From Pelodera strongyloides (lineage: Eukaryota > Nematoda > Chromadorea > Rhabditida > Rhabditidae), in NCBI GenBank assembly GCA_036852015.1, contig JAANDG010000192.1, positions 1-64,000 on the forward strand: a stretch of DNA of 64,000 nucleotides, read 5' to 3'. The notes under the pieces were generated by a model, which was not told the DNA's origin, searched no databases, and saw only the letters and a list, made by a program, of their open reading frames with translations. Positions 11,298 through 23,800 of the stretch are shown one piece after another (position 1 is the stretch's first letter; every line of letters starts with the position of its first letter). Position numbers and translations under genes: made by a program.

Positions 11298-12440
11298 TGC
11301 ACTGACTTCACGCGCCTATAACGATATAACACCATCGTGTCGTGGGCGGCGAGAACATAGCGAGAGTATGGCAAAATGAGGAGGGCGTTGAAAACTGCTG
11401 CAGTATTACATACAAATACCCCCATCCTCCTCATCATTCCGTGCCCTTTCAGGTGCTTGCGTGAGCGCGATAATCATTACATGAAACTGGCAGGAAATGT
11501 GCGCCGCGAGAGGTTGGTTCATGTTTCCTTTTTTCGAGACACACAATTTGTCTTTATTCATACTTCAAACATTGTTTTCTGGTATAGTAGCCGTATAGCC
11601 TCTACAAAAAGGTGAAAGAAAAAAAAGGATAAGGGGCTTTCTTCATATTTAAAATCCAAATTAAGCACAATTAGCTAACTAAATAAATAAATAAAGCTAA
11701 ATAAATAACGTGCACAGTTCGCAACGACAAGTGAAAATAGTCACAATTTATCACCAAATCATCGCAATAGTTATCACAAATCACAAATATCATTGTCTGT
11801 ACACGTTGGAGGAGGAGCGAAAATACATTACGATGCAGAATAAGGAACAATGTTTATTGTCTACAAACAATAAGTGCAACATGATGCAGCTTATGTAACT
11901 CGGAAGCCAAGCTTAACTATATAGTAATAAGCTTAACTGCTGCACTATATAGTAATATCTTAATGTACGTAAGCATTCGTACTCAGAAGAAAGTAGGAAA
12001 ATGCTATACTTTGCTTGCGTAGCCGCAAAAACTCGTCCCGGGCAGGATCCGATCTTTCGAGCCGCTTCCCTAGTTCCACTGCGTTTGCAGTTGTTTAAAG
12101 TAGTCGTCCTGATTGGCTCCCGTATACAGTATACCTTTGGTGCCGCGTATTTTAACATCCCGCGATGCAATCGAAGGATCAGTTTCGTAGTCAATTGATG
12201 ACGTGTTCTTACAGCATAGTGCGTACCGTAATCTCCTGAAATATTAACACACTTTAAAGGGATGCTAACACGCAATCTGTATATCGTTGTTCATCCTTTT
12301 AAAACCGCTTTACACAACGCGAAACGACCAATTACACCGTATCCCTAAGCTAGGGTAACGTTAGTCTTCATTTTCTTGAAGGAGACGTTGGTAGTCAGTG
12401 AACAAAATAATTAACAATGAGTATGTCTATAGTTCTCAAT

Positions 12441-15400
12441 TCACCTCTGGGTTCGTTTCAGTATTCCGATTATTATTGTATTCGCTATTTCACGCCACTC
12501 CCGACATGTCAAGTAACCGATAAAAGTTATCGTGAAACCATATCTGCAATTTAAACAGAATTACAAAGTTAGACATCCAAAGACATAGACATAGAAAAGT
12601 GAAACAATTCAGGCTCAGGTAATTACACAGTAATTAACTAGAGTAATTGAGAATTTCCGGATTCAGGGTAAAGAACACAGAAGCATCAGCAAAACGTACA
12701 CAGAAATCAATAAATCGATAGTAGCACCGCTAATTGTGTGCATAACGGTCATCTCTTCTGTAAGAAAGTAGACGCCCATGGACGTCGCTACCACGAGATT
12801 CGACATTGCATTAAAACTTCCAACGACAGTAACCACCTGAAAGAAGAAAAGGTATTTATGTCTATGACAACGTAGGATCAATTTTCAAACTCTAATTGAC
12901 AGTTAGTTTCTTTCTTCGATTAAACGCGCAGGATGCTCAGTACACGAGTACACCTGCGAGAAGCTCGCGAGAATCTGGCATAAAACGAAAAACGATTCCC
13001 AACGTAATATACCTTCCCTTAGAAAAAAAATAATGTCCCAACCTTCATTGCTTTGTAATTTTCCAGTAGTTGATACTTTGCACTAAGTGAGTAGGCGTTA
13101 ACCCCGCGTTCCAAAAGTTTGCCAGTGGAAATATTTAGACGAATGACGAGAAGAAACATCTAAAGTATACCCAATAAAATATCTGAAGGGGCAAAACTAA
13201 AAAGTCAAGCCATAGTTTCGGAAATAATCTAAAAACTCACAAAGAATGCGCCGACAGAAATGACCATTGCCAAAATGAGACAATACGTGATCGGGATCAA
13301 AACTGAAATTTGGAATCAATTTTAAAATTATGTTTGTCTTTGTCCTTCTCTTCTGTACTAATTACGTCTTCTGAATTTTCTGCTTCCAAAGGTCCGGGAT
13401 TTCACAAAAAATTATCGTGAAACCCACACGAGGCGGGGTGTTGATGCTTGCTATTTTTGAGACAGATGGTAAATTTCACTGGTAGGCTCATTATGAAGAT
13501 GTTTAAATCGAGTAAATAACCACACCAAATGTGAGCAAGGTTGACATGAGTAACTCGACTATGGTCGTTGCAGAGTGCAATAGAATTGGAATATATGTCC
13601 GAGGTTTCTTTTCGTAGTCCATTATCAAAATTGTAGCGAATAGCCGTTCGGTAACGACATTTGGCAAACTGCCTAAATGGTTCCTTGTTATCGATGTTTT
13701 GTAAGTTTTATTAAGGTTTACGTACCTGTACAATATAAACGAGACATACGCATGATAAGCTATTTCGCACTTATCGATACAGTTTACAGAAAAATCCGTC
13801 ATTTCACAACAAAGAATGCGCTCATGACTCATGGCTCATGAAGGTCCGTATAACGGCATAACGGGGACACTTTTTGTGAAATGTCATATTATATAAACAA
13901 GGTGATTTTGTTTTTATGTACACAACTCTTTTCAACTTTATGGTATAAGTAGAATAAGAGCAGTTGAATCTTATTGCATAAACCTTGGAATATACGCTTC
14001 ATATAAATACGCCCATTTTTCGTGAGAATTGGAAAGTAGCCTTAAAGGGAGAGGCCCACGAGAAAAGGGTTTTCCTCAGTTTACTTGCACAGAATGTCCG
14101 GAATTTCACAAATATTACTGTGAAAACCGCATTTCTTTGCACCTAGAACTCACAGAGTTATTCCCCGGGAAACAGTTCGGCCAGATACCGTAGTCAGAAT
14201 CAATTTTGCGCTTTTAGGGCATTACAATATTGGAAACGCCTTGCTATAATCGTAGAAATGATCTTCATTCGTTTAACCATTATTAAGAAGAGAAAGAGTG
14301 CTAATGGATGGATATAAACCGTGAAAACGTTTCTGACTACGGTACCTGGCCGAACTGTTTGCCGGGGAATAACTCTGTGAATTCTAGGTGCAAAGAAATG
14401 CGGTTTTCACAGTAACATTTCCGAAATTCCGGACATTCTGTGCAAGTAAACTGAAGATAAGTTTTTTCTCGTGGGCCTCTCCCTTTAATTCACACGGCAA
14501 ATCTCTACCAAATGTCTTACGATAGTTCGTGCAATATGTACCTACCAAAGAGCAATTCAAAACGTTACCTACTGCAGCGGCCATTGACATTCCACGCACT
14601 ATCGATGCACCAATCAACAAGTTATCGTAGTTTAGAACTAAAAACAATTGAGTACGAAGGTAAAGGTTAAAGCTTAAAAAGCTAGGACTGTTCTTCAGGG
14701 CGCCGAAGGGGTCCCTGCAGTCCGCTGTGGTCTACGGAAGTAGTGCGCTCCAGAGAATTGGCCATCTTTGATTACGGAATGGGTGGCCAGCCCTGATCCA
14801 AGAAACCTTCCCAAGTTTTCACCCGGTCGATGCAACCATCGGCATGCTACGAAAAACATCGTCATGTTTTTTTCGCTTTTACTTTTTTAGTATTTCTCTA
14901 AAACTTACAACAATCAGCACATAGTGTTTCCCTTGTGATAAACTCAATTTGATATGAGAATAAAATACATCTTGTTATAAAGCAAGTGTAAATTGAGCAC
15001 ACCGGAAGCACATACAAATAGATGAGATTACGATGGAACACCTGAATGACGGCTTTTGAATAATAAAAGTATTTCTAATATAGGGATCAGCTCATGTTAT
15101 TTAATTCTCTATTCAATATTTTCGAGTTGGCTTATTGGTTCAGCTCCCAATATGATACTAGGTGACATATTGCGTTTTCTGTTGAACCAACGCAGAAATA
15201 CAAATAATTTGCAAAATTAGCAAGGCTTCACAAAAGAACAAACTCGAGGGTATCCACAATCCTACAAACACTGATCAAGACCTACGTTGAACGGCAGAAC
15301 ATCTTCACCTCATGTGTTAACGATATGACCCCCGACATTTGCTTAGAATACTTACAGAAGATCGTAGAAGTATAAAAAATGTTATGGGGGCTGTAAATAG

Positions 15401-15544
15401 AGCTAGCATCTGAAGTGTGAATTCGACTATATAAATGGCGCGCATCCATCCTTCCAAGTTAAGAACTCTCACTGTGGTCATATTCACATAAAGATGAATG
15501 AAATATTCATCCCGTGACCTGTTTAGAAATTTAAAAATATCCAT
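12441..15544 (-). CDS. Sre-like seven-helix chemoreceptor, 9 exons, about 356 aa
   Basis: Exons are 15544-15356, 15041-14909, 14637-14546, 13820-13726, 13668-13526, 13302-13241, 13159-13043, 12836-12700 and 12543-12441. Phases agree throughout, although the 5' edge of exon 4 has a weak acceptor. The ATG lies just after TTTTCAG, a likely trans-splice site. Sre-family landmarks occur in order: FHRNL at the start of exon 2, ERLFATILIMDYEKKPR in exon 5, and SLSAKYQLLEN in exon 7. Hydrophobic helices flank them, and the C-terminal exon ends CREWREIANTIIIGI...KRTQR. Length matches the family (roughly 350-370 aa). Expected role: chemosensory G-protein-coupled receptor in sensory neurons; ligand unknown. 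Intron 3 carries a 447-bp foldback element, yet the frame is intact, so the gene looks functional. Confidence 0.85.
14042..14488. mobile_element. 447-bp TTAA-bounded foldback element (group C) in Sre intron 3
   Basis: Ends TTAAAGGGAGAGGCCCACGA / TCGTGGGCCTCTCCCTTTAA. The two arms of about 190 bp are near mirror images (ATTCCCCGGGAAACAGTTCG against CGAACTGTTTGCCGGGGAAT). Same subfamily as 8578-9036. Confidence 0.9.
14690..14790 (-). repeat. Dispersed repeat shared with 2335-2450
   Basis: The complement of this stretch (with GGCTGGCCACCCATTCCGTA and CAAAGATGGCC) matches 2345-2450, where GGCTGGCCATTCATTCCGTA and CAAAGATGGCC occur in the same order. It lies in intron 2 of the Sre-like gene. Confidence 0.55.
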
Positions 15545-17853
15545 CCTGAAAAGCGATGTGGTAGGTGGTTTGCGAAGCCGACTGCATATCCATACATTAC
15601 ATGCGAAAAGTAAATTTTTTGTTGTTTAATAATAAAAAGTACTGTTCTCATGTTCAGTAAAAAATTAGTTTCTATATCATAGACGTTCAGAATTCTCACT
15701 AAATTTAATTTAGCAGTGAACAGTCAAAATTTGAGACAAAATATTTTTGCGAAAAATATTCAATATTGTTCAAACATACATGAACTGGTGAAATAAACAA
15801 TTTTTTGGCTAGATTTTGGCTTAAAAAAGTATTTTGATTAAAGTAGAAAAGCATAAAGAGTCATTTAGACAGAACTATATTGCAAGATGAAACCGAATGA
15901 TATAAAAGCATCAAAGGAGGAGCAAACAAGTGTAACTCACGAATTAAATGGTAAAATATTGGTAATAAAAAACTAGATCAGAATGTTTGACGTAACATTT
16001 TAACATTTTAACATCAGTCACAAAGTGAACGTCTCTAACTCATTGGAGCGCATGAATTGTTTTATGCGAAATTTTAAGTTTTTTTTTATTTTCTAATTAT
16101 GTGACGTCTCAGTGCATTCTTATAAACATAGACTACATAACACAGAGCGATTATTGAAATCTTTTTATATAAAGGAGAAGAGTTTGTGGCCTGATGAATT
16201 TATTTGTGATTACGACCACAACGAATTTTCTCTACTTTTCAGGCATTTGGTATAAGTAGGCAGCTGTTCGCATATTTACAAAATATGCACAATAGGATCT
16301 TTTAACAGAAACGTCGGAATATACGCTTCAGACGTTTCATATAAATATGCGCACTTCAATTATCGTTTAGACAGCATTTGATGTCGCCTCAGGCGGCGAT
16401 AGCTGTCCGGTAAAAAAATATTTTTTTTTTTGATTGATTGTCTTATCGGACCTCGATAATAATCAAGATTCAAGATCTGTTTGTACTTTAGTTTTCAAGT
16501 TTCTATATATTGTTATTCTAAGGCTCTAGAGGTCTAGAGGCGACGCTCTCTTTCAAAGAGTCTACTAAACAACTAAACGATAGGGATATGAACTTACAAA
16601 AGAGTTAAATGCTTAATTAGAAAAATATTTTTAGGCAGGTTAGGTATGCAGAAAATTCTACGGCCCCCTGATTTGTTCTGAGTTGGTTCTGGGTATTCTG
16701 GCAGGTGAAAAATTCGCTTGAAACCACGCTCTACAATTCTTCTTTTTTTATTTCAAGTAAAAAATATAAAGTATTAAAACTGAGGCCCTGGAGGAAACTT
16801 TTTCTATCAGATGTTCATTGATATTGATCAGAAAACATTACAAAAATATATTAGACAAAGGGATTCTTAGATCGCAACAGTGAGCTTCCTTTGCAACAAA
16901 AATTAAGATTCATTGCAAAGCATAGGTAATTTATTTGCAAAAGAGAGCAATAATTACCATATATTTTGATAATTACATATTGTTGAATCTTTGTATGTAC
17001 TATACAATATGTTTAGATATGTCAATCACAGAGAAGAGAAATTAATGAAAGGTTATTGTGTATTTTGATAGTCATATAAAAGATGTGCCCTATAATTAAA
17101 ATTTTATAAAAGATGCGGCCTATAATTAAAATTTATCTTTATTGCATAAGAAAATCGATGTGTTCCTAAGTAAGTACAAAAAGGAACCGCTTCCAAAAAT
17201 GTGAAAGGCAATACGTAAAAAAATTATTGTCATCATTCGAACTTTTTTTACTAGAACTGGGGTCCAGAGTTTATTTCTTATTTGCAGGTATTTCGAACTG
17301 AAATCATCAACGTGACTTCTAAAAACACGCACATTCTCCTGCAAGAAACAATATAATATTGATTTTCCGCTCATATGTCAATCGATAGTAACTCGGTGAA
17401 ATACCGAACGAAACAACGTTGGCATATCCATAATGTGGCCGTATGCCCGAACACCAGAAATTTGCTCCCAGCTCCCATTGGGAGGTGAGAAAAACAGAAA
17501 AATCAAACAAATCAGAGACACGCAGAGACAAATTCTCCCAAGCTCCCACTGTTCGTGCATACGGCCACTGGAGTTTCATTAATTTTATTTTAATTAATGA
17601 TTTTTATTTTAATTTTAATTAATGATTTTTATTAATTTTGTAAGCATCATTGAATTTAGTAATCATTAACGATTCCAAAGATAAGCTATTGCACCGTGCA
17701 GTTTATTCTCATTAATTAATATCAGGTCATTTATTAAAGCAACTCCCTTTGCGTCACAAAATAATATCTTTATTAATTTTCCCAGCAGGTGCAAGTTAGA
17801 AAAAGCTTGGCATTTTAAAATAATTGTGCTTTTTGGTGTGCATATTCCGCCAT
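15545..17853. other. AT-rich intergenic stretch with repeat fragments
   Basis: Between the Sre-like and ZP genes. It contains a GCCTCAGGCGGCGA hairpin motif near 16386 also found at 44310 and 56860, a TATATAAAGGAGAAGAGTTT stretch (near 16166) repeated near 34010, and a 136-bp element with inverted ends (17435-17570). No gene recognised. Confidence 0.5.
17435..17570. mobile_element. Short element with TGGCCGTATGC inverted ends, copy 1
   Basis: The left end reads GTGGCCGTATGCCCGAACA and the right end is its inverted match TGTTCGTGCATACGGCCAC. The interior carries GGAGCTGGGAG and the complement of TGGGAGAATTTGTCTCTG, features shared with the copy at 19592-19735. Confidence 0.7.
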
Positions 17854-20800
17854 TCATTTCTTTACTGCTGGCTTTGACGACTTCTCACACTGAGACATTT
17901 GTCCTGCTGTAAAGGTTAAAATCAGAAACTAAACGATGAAATGAAATTGAATAATAACTTTTAGCAAAACAGACAATATTAGCAAAAAGAAATTACGGTC
18001 TGCGCATTTACTGTGTTTACGTCATCTCTTTGCAACTACCAGCGGTAGGGATCTTAATATTGTGAAATAAAAGCACCGCTACACTACTGCACATGTGAGA
18101 GAAGAGTGTAACGTGAAACTCCGCGCCATCGCCGCGCACAAAGACAGGGTACGCCGCAGGGGCGCGGCTCACGACCTCTAGGGTGCGCGGTGCAACGAGT
18201 GAAACGGAACACCTGTGGCGCACCGACCGCGCGCTGTTTCATCGCGCACCACCGGCGGCCCCTTATTTTGCGCCCGGCGCTGGCGCGGAGTTTCACCGGT
18301 GAGTACACATCGTGTTTCCCGCGTTTTTTTTCCAACGTGTATATTGAGTAAGTAAATATTAGTCCGCATCCTACCCTTATTCATCATTTCTTCTGTCGGA
18401 TCCGCATCCTCTTCCGATTCGGAAGACTCATCGGTGAAGTCGCCCATTTGGTTCACGGCAGCCTAAAAAGCAACAAAAATGTATTTCCCGAAATCTCGCC
18501 TAGACCATCCTACACCAGACTCTCGCCAGGTTTTCGCTACTCTCTGTCACGTAAACGACACCATATCGGTTTTTTATATCCTAACTGATGGAGCTGCGGC
18601 TAAGAAAAACATTGAAAATATTTCCGCGAGAAACCAGCCACAGTGGAAGAGCGAAGTCTCCACTCCCCGCTGTGTTTTCCTTATAATGGACATAGATAGC
18701 TAGTAGAATTTTGAAGACAAACATATGTCCTACTCATGAAGTGACAAGATTCGCTTTTATTAAAGTGGTATGACAAGCAGATTGCGCAATATATAGGAAA
18801 ATTACACAAAAGCAGGCATTCTGTATTTGAATCACCTCAATATGCAAGGCGACTCGATGTGCGAGTTCCTCAGCCGGAATGCCACGAGGGATAGGGATGT
18901 TGCCTGAAAATTTGACAAATATTTTAATTTCGAAAATCCTTTTTTTTCGTCGTTGTGACATCCACTGCCCTGAGTGAACTATAATTCCCGAAAACACAGA
19001 ATTCTTTTGTTTTTTAACTTGCTAGAAGGCTTAGTTCATCACATGAAACGATCAGGTCCAATCTAAACAAAAATTTTGAAAAAATGCTGACTCAGAAAAT
19101 TTGGTGGTGCTTGTTTGTCCTTGTTAATTGTCAGTTCTGCAGCTTGGGGCTGAGGAGGTAGTGGCGTGCCGGGCTAGACGAACATCGTTAACTATTTCAA
19201 CAGAGTGTAACAATGCTAGCGGTCGGCGAAAAAAAGCCCTCAGAAGCCCAACTGCTCCGACAGTCTTTTCGATTGGAGTTTCGCTGTGCAACCCGCGTCC
19301 CCGAGTTCATCAGCGTGTAAATAATATTAAGAATGCTCCATGTATTTGTAAGGTACCGTACCGCAGTGAATGCGTATTCTTTCTTCTTTCTATCGCCCAA
19401 CGTCACATAACCGCCGATTTCATGCAGTTTCTTCAGAGCTCCATATCTGGTTAGGAACTTTGGGTTATTTTTGTCGCTGGTAAACTATTTGTTAGGGGAT
19501 TATTTGCGACGATGTTTTGTAAGTAATTGCATTATACGCGCGGTTATAGAGGCACTTTTCGCAAACCCGTGACCATGGTCGCGAAAGGTACCAGTGGCCG
19601 AATGAACGAACAGCGGGGAACCTCCCAGGGTGGGAGAATTTGTCTCTGTGCGTCTCTGATTCGTGTGATCCCTCTCTTTCTCTCACTTCCCACTAGGAGG
19701 CTGGGAGCTTCCCGGCGCGTTCGTGCATGGCCACAGTGAATAAAGAGAAATAACCCCTTCTTACTTTCTCCACGGGTTATTTGTCCCTCTATCGCCGCGT
19801 TTCGGATGTTGAATGTTTTTGCCGAGATTTGGAAATTCGAACACTGTCTGAATTTATTATTGAATATTTCGACTCAAAAAAGTATGTGCATTCGTTATGC
19901 ATGTCGTGCAAAAAACAACACATTGCAAACCTATTCACGCAGGAAACTGGGCTTAGGCTTAGGCTTAGGCTTAGGCTTAGGCTTAGGCTTAGGTTAGGAA
20001 CAGCTAATGTAGTCCTTGAAAGTTAGGAAACGAACCACAGTAGGTTTTATTGTAAGGCCTCCCGGCTTTTGGTGGATCTCCTTGTGACCATATAGAGGTT
20101 CCTCGGAACTCCTGAATTTTAGTTGTTATTTTTTGTATTGACTGTTAATACTAGTTGTATGTCTCTTTTTTTGTGGTTTGTTTGTTTGTTACCAAAGATT
20201 CATATGAAAATTCATAACTAAGAAAATAAAAGTATTATTCTGACTTGGCTACATCCTGCCCAGTGCAATAATGATGTCCGTTCACCACAGACGAATTTAG
20301 ACTTGGACCGATTGAACTGGAAATATGGGAAATGAGATTAGGCTCTATGTTTACAAAAATACTAATACAACAACAATAACTTTACAATACAAAAATGTGC
20401 GATTAGAATAACTTTGAGAATGGACGTCATGGTGACAGATTGATTATCAGTAGCAATATTCTTATTTCCATGAACATATTATCAACATACCGTGCAGTTC
20501 TGGCCGAGCTCATTAGACTGCCTCCTCTTGCAGAAGTTGCATGAGATCGGCCCTCAACAGTGCTGTTATTTCCCACCTAAATGAAAATATAAGAGATTAT
20601 CGCCGTCATTTATGATTTTTTTGTATCGACACGGCGTTACGGCGTGCTAGCGTTGTGTACGGCGGCACGTTGTTGCACACCATTTCCATTCCGCGTGCAT
20701 TTATTGCGCCAAGTGGACTTTGCACGTAGAACGGTTACCGCTTGAACGCCAACTTTCGGCAGTGAATTCAACATGTGATGCGTGAATCATTATAACTGTC

Positions 20801-23800
20801 GACTTAAAAACGGATTTATATAATAACTTAAGTAAAAATTATAAAGTCTACCCACATGATCACAAAACGAGATCACATCATCCCTGCTCGATCGATCCGT
20901 TGCCAAAATAGCAGTTTCCGTTGATTTCTTATTTTCCAATTGCGGAAATTTAACTCTTAAATGAATTTTCCGGTTACGGTATTCTCCGTGGAAAGAATAT
21001 TCTCACAGAATGTTTTCAACAACCACTTGCGGGCTATGCGGAGCGAATTAATGAGATTATTGTGCGAAAAACTTTGCGAAATTAAAAAAAAAAATAGAAC
21101 TCACGTTGGAGCGCTCATTTCGTGTATAAAATAAATGAGGATGTTAAGTCTTGGTATTTATAAGTAAGGTGACCGTGTTCAAATGTTAACTAATCTGGTC
21201 GGACGTACGTTGATACCGATACGTTTCGATATTTAAAATAAAATGTAAAATTCAGAAAAATTCTCCGATATTGATACAGATTGCGGTTCCGAGGGAGGAA
21301 AGAAATGGAACAGTCATGTCATGTAAAGCTGGCCGACTTCTTAGTAATGTTTGTTTACCCATCGTTTTAGGAAACCCTGCCTATCTCTCTTTGCCCAAAT
21401 TGAAGATTTTTTTATTCCAAGACTTGTAGATTGTAATACGACGTTAGTTCTGCCTACTATGCTATGCTATGTTACTCCGCTCCGTTACTCTGTTGCACTG
21501 TTACTCTGCTAACCAAATGTAGACTTCAACAATTTTATTCTCGCCACAATTTTAATTCACTGTTATAAATAAAGCAATGTACAAAATATGTTCAAATGAA
21601 AAGCCTTTAGGGTTTGAAGACAGCGACAACATACAAACAAACCAAGCTATTAATCTTTGCTATGATCTTTGTTTCCGAGCTCAGTCCTTTTCCCGACAAA
21701 CTTTCGTATTCCGAGCTTTTTCCGACTAAAAACCTACTAGTAAAAAACTTGCTGGTTTTTTCGCGGGCCGAGCTCGGAAACAAAGATCATAGCAATGTAT
21801 ACCGGTTAGAGATGGAAAAAGTGTAGAGTTAGGAGGGGAGATAGAGGAGGAAGAACGAGAAACAGAAACAGAACGTGAAACCCCGCGACATCGCCGCGCA
21901 ACAAAATAGGCTGCTATCGGGGCCACGACGAGAAAGATATGCGATGCACCTGCCGTAGTCCAACTAACATTGTGCAACTTTTCGCGCACCGGTGGCGCCC
22001 CAGAAGGCGCGCCGTATATTTAGTTGCTGACACTTTTTTGTGCGAGAGCAAAATTTCATCAGCGATAGGAGAGGAACACGTACAAGGAGAGCCTAAGGGA
22101 TTGAGTAGTTCTCAAAGCGATATAACGGTCGGTTCTTGTAACTAATTTTGGCTAATTGCTTCCTGTAAACTTTTCAACAACCGGATCTCATAGCGCTTTA
22201 ATGAGCAAATCGAATTGTCTTATTTTTGTATTCATTGTGTTTGGTGGTAATCAATAAAATTAATGTGATTAAAAGAATAGCAAGAACCACGAGAGCCGAG
22301 ACCAGCAGAGAGAAGGTTAGAGACGACGAGCACGAAGGAGCCAGCAAGGGAGCATTGATGCGTTCTTCTGAAAGAACAATCATATATTTGCTGTTTAAAG
22401 GGACAGGCCCACGAGAAAAAAAGTTTTCCTCAATTTACTTGAACAGAATGTCCGGAATTTCAGAAATATTACTGTGAAAACCGCATTTCTTTACACCTAG
22501 AACTTGCAGAGTTATTCCCCAGCAAATGTTCCGCGAGGTTAAAGGGATGAGGTTGATAAATAAAACCTACCGTAATACTTGACATCGTCGGGATTGTCGA
22601 GAACCCTCAATTCTCCCACAACATCCAATTCCGGATATCCCTTTTCTGTTTTCACAACCAATTCTTGGACTCGTTCCGCTGTCTCACGGCGCTTCCGGTG
22701 CAAATCCCTTTAAAAATATATTTACGATATAACGTGAAACTTGGACCGCCGCAGACAAGTTGAGTCGCAAAAGATTCGCGGCTAACCCGTGGATATCATA
22801 CTTCGATTCAGACTGGCTCGGATATGGCGAAGTCGCCGCCAGTATATTTATCTGACACATAGGGCATCCGCGGTATTTTCTGTTTGGTTCGCCTGAATTC
22901 CGGCTGTTGGCGTGCTAGATTACCGCCCCATCGCCAAGGTTGGTTTAGCAGTGTACCATTTTCAAACCATGCTGGATGCTAGCAGCACTGAAGCCTTTGA
23001 AGGATTGGTAGTCTATCATAGTGTGTCGGACCCGCTTCCATAAATCATATTTTTCTAACAAATGTAGTTTCCTACCCTGGTAGAATCTTCCCTTGAATTG
23101 TGAAATTCTTCGGCGAAAGTGCTGGGGGACGGGGCATTTGCTTAGTGGCGGCCTGAAATCAGAGCAAAACTAAAATATAAGAAGATTTTCCCGCCTTACT
23201 ATTGACTATTCACTGTTAACTATGACTTACTACAATCCATAACCAAAGTAAGTCTTAAGATAATTATATCACAAGGATCCTAAACGAAGTGCGCCAAACG
23301 TTAGCCAATTCTCCGCCTGCTACCAACCTTTACAGCATCAAAAGAAGTGAATATATCCTTTGTCGGAGGTTGTGGTTGATCTTTGAACTGTTTTGCTTGC
23401 TCAATTCGCTCTTCGAGGCTGGGACAAGATTGAGGCGGCTGGAATTATAATTGAACATATTATTGCATTAAATTATCACCCGACGGATATCGCCGCCTAA
23501 ACTGACTTTCCAATACTACACGGCCGATGTTCCAAGTATTCACGAATGGGTATACTTATAAGAAACATCTGAAACACACCTTCCAAAGTAATTATTTTGC
23601 GATAACAACATCATAGTATGCCCAATGTAAGAACGGGTTTTGTCATGAGTCTGCATGTTTTAGCCTCCCGAACTACAGTCTCGCCATGACAAGTTTATCA
23701 GGTATGCCACTTGATCGCAGACTCGTTCAAGGCTCACACAAGTCCTTAGTCCTCAGGCTCTAGCAGTCTCGCTAACACCCTATCCTCTAAGGGGAAGAGT

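Larger units (their letters stand above)
8174..12440. other. Repeat-rich intergenic region
   Basis: Between the Srv-like and Sre-like genes. It holds a degenerate tRNA-like sequence, a 459-bp foldback element, stretches rich in GTGCGGAAA-type motifs on both sides of that element (8238-8420 and 9038-9235), a CpG-rich patch, a LINE 3' fragment and a short palindromic element. No host gene was found. Confidence 0.6.

Noticed and set aside
21614..21826. Possible ZP-gene exon on the minus strand with a hydrophobic end
   Set aside because: Phases could be made to fit, but the sequence is one arm of an inverted repeat, so the fit is likely fortuitous.
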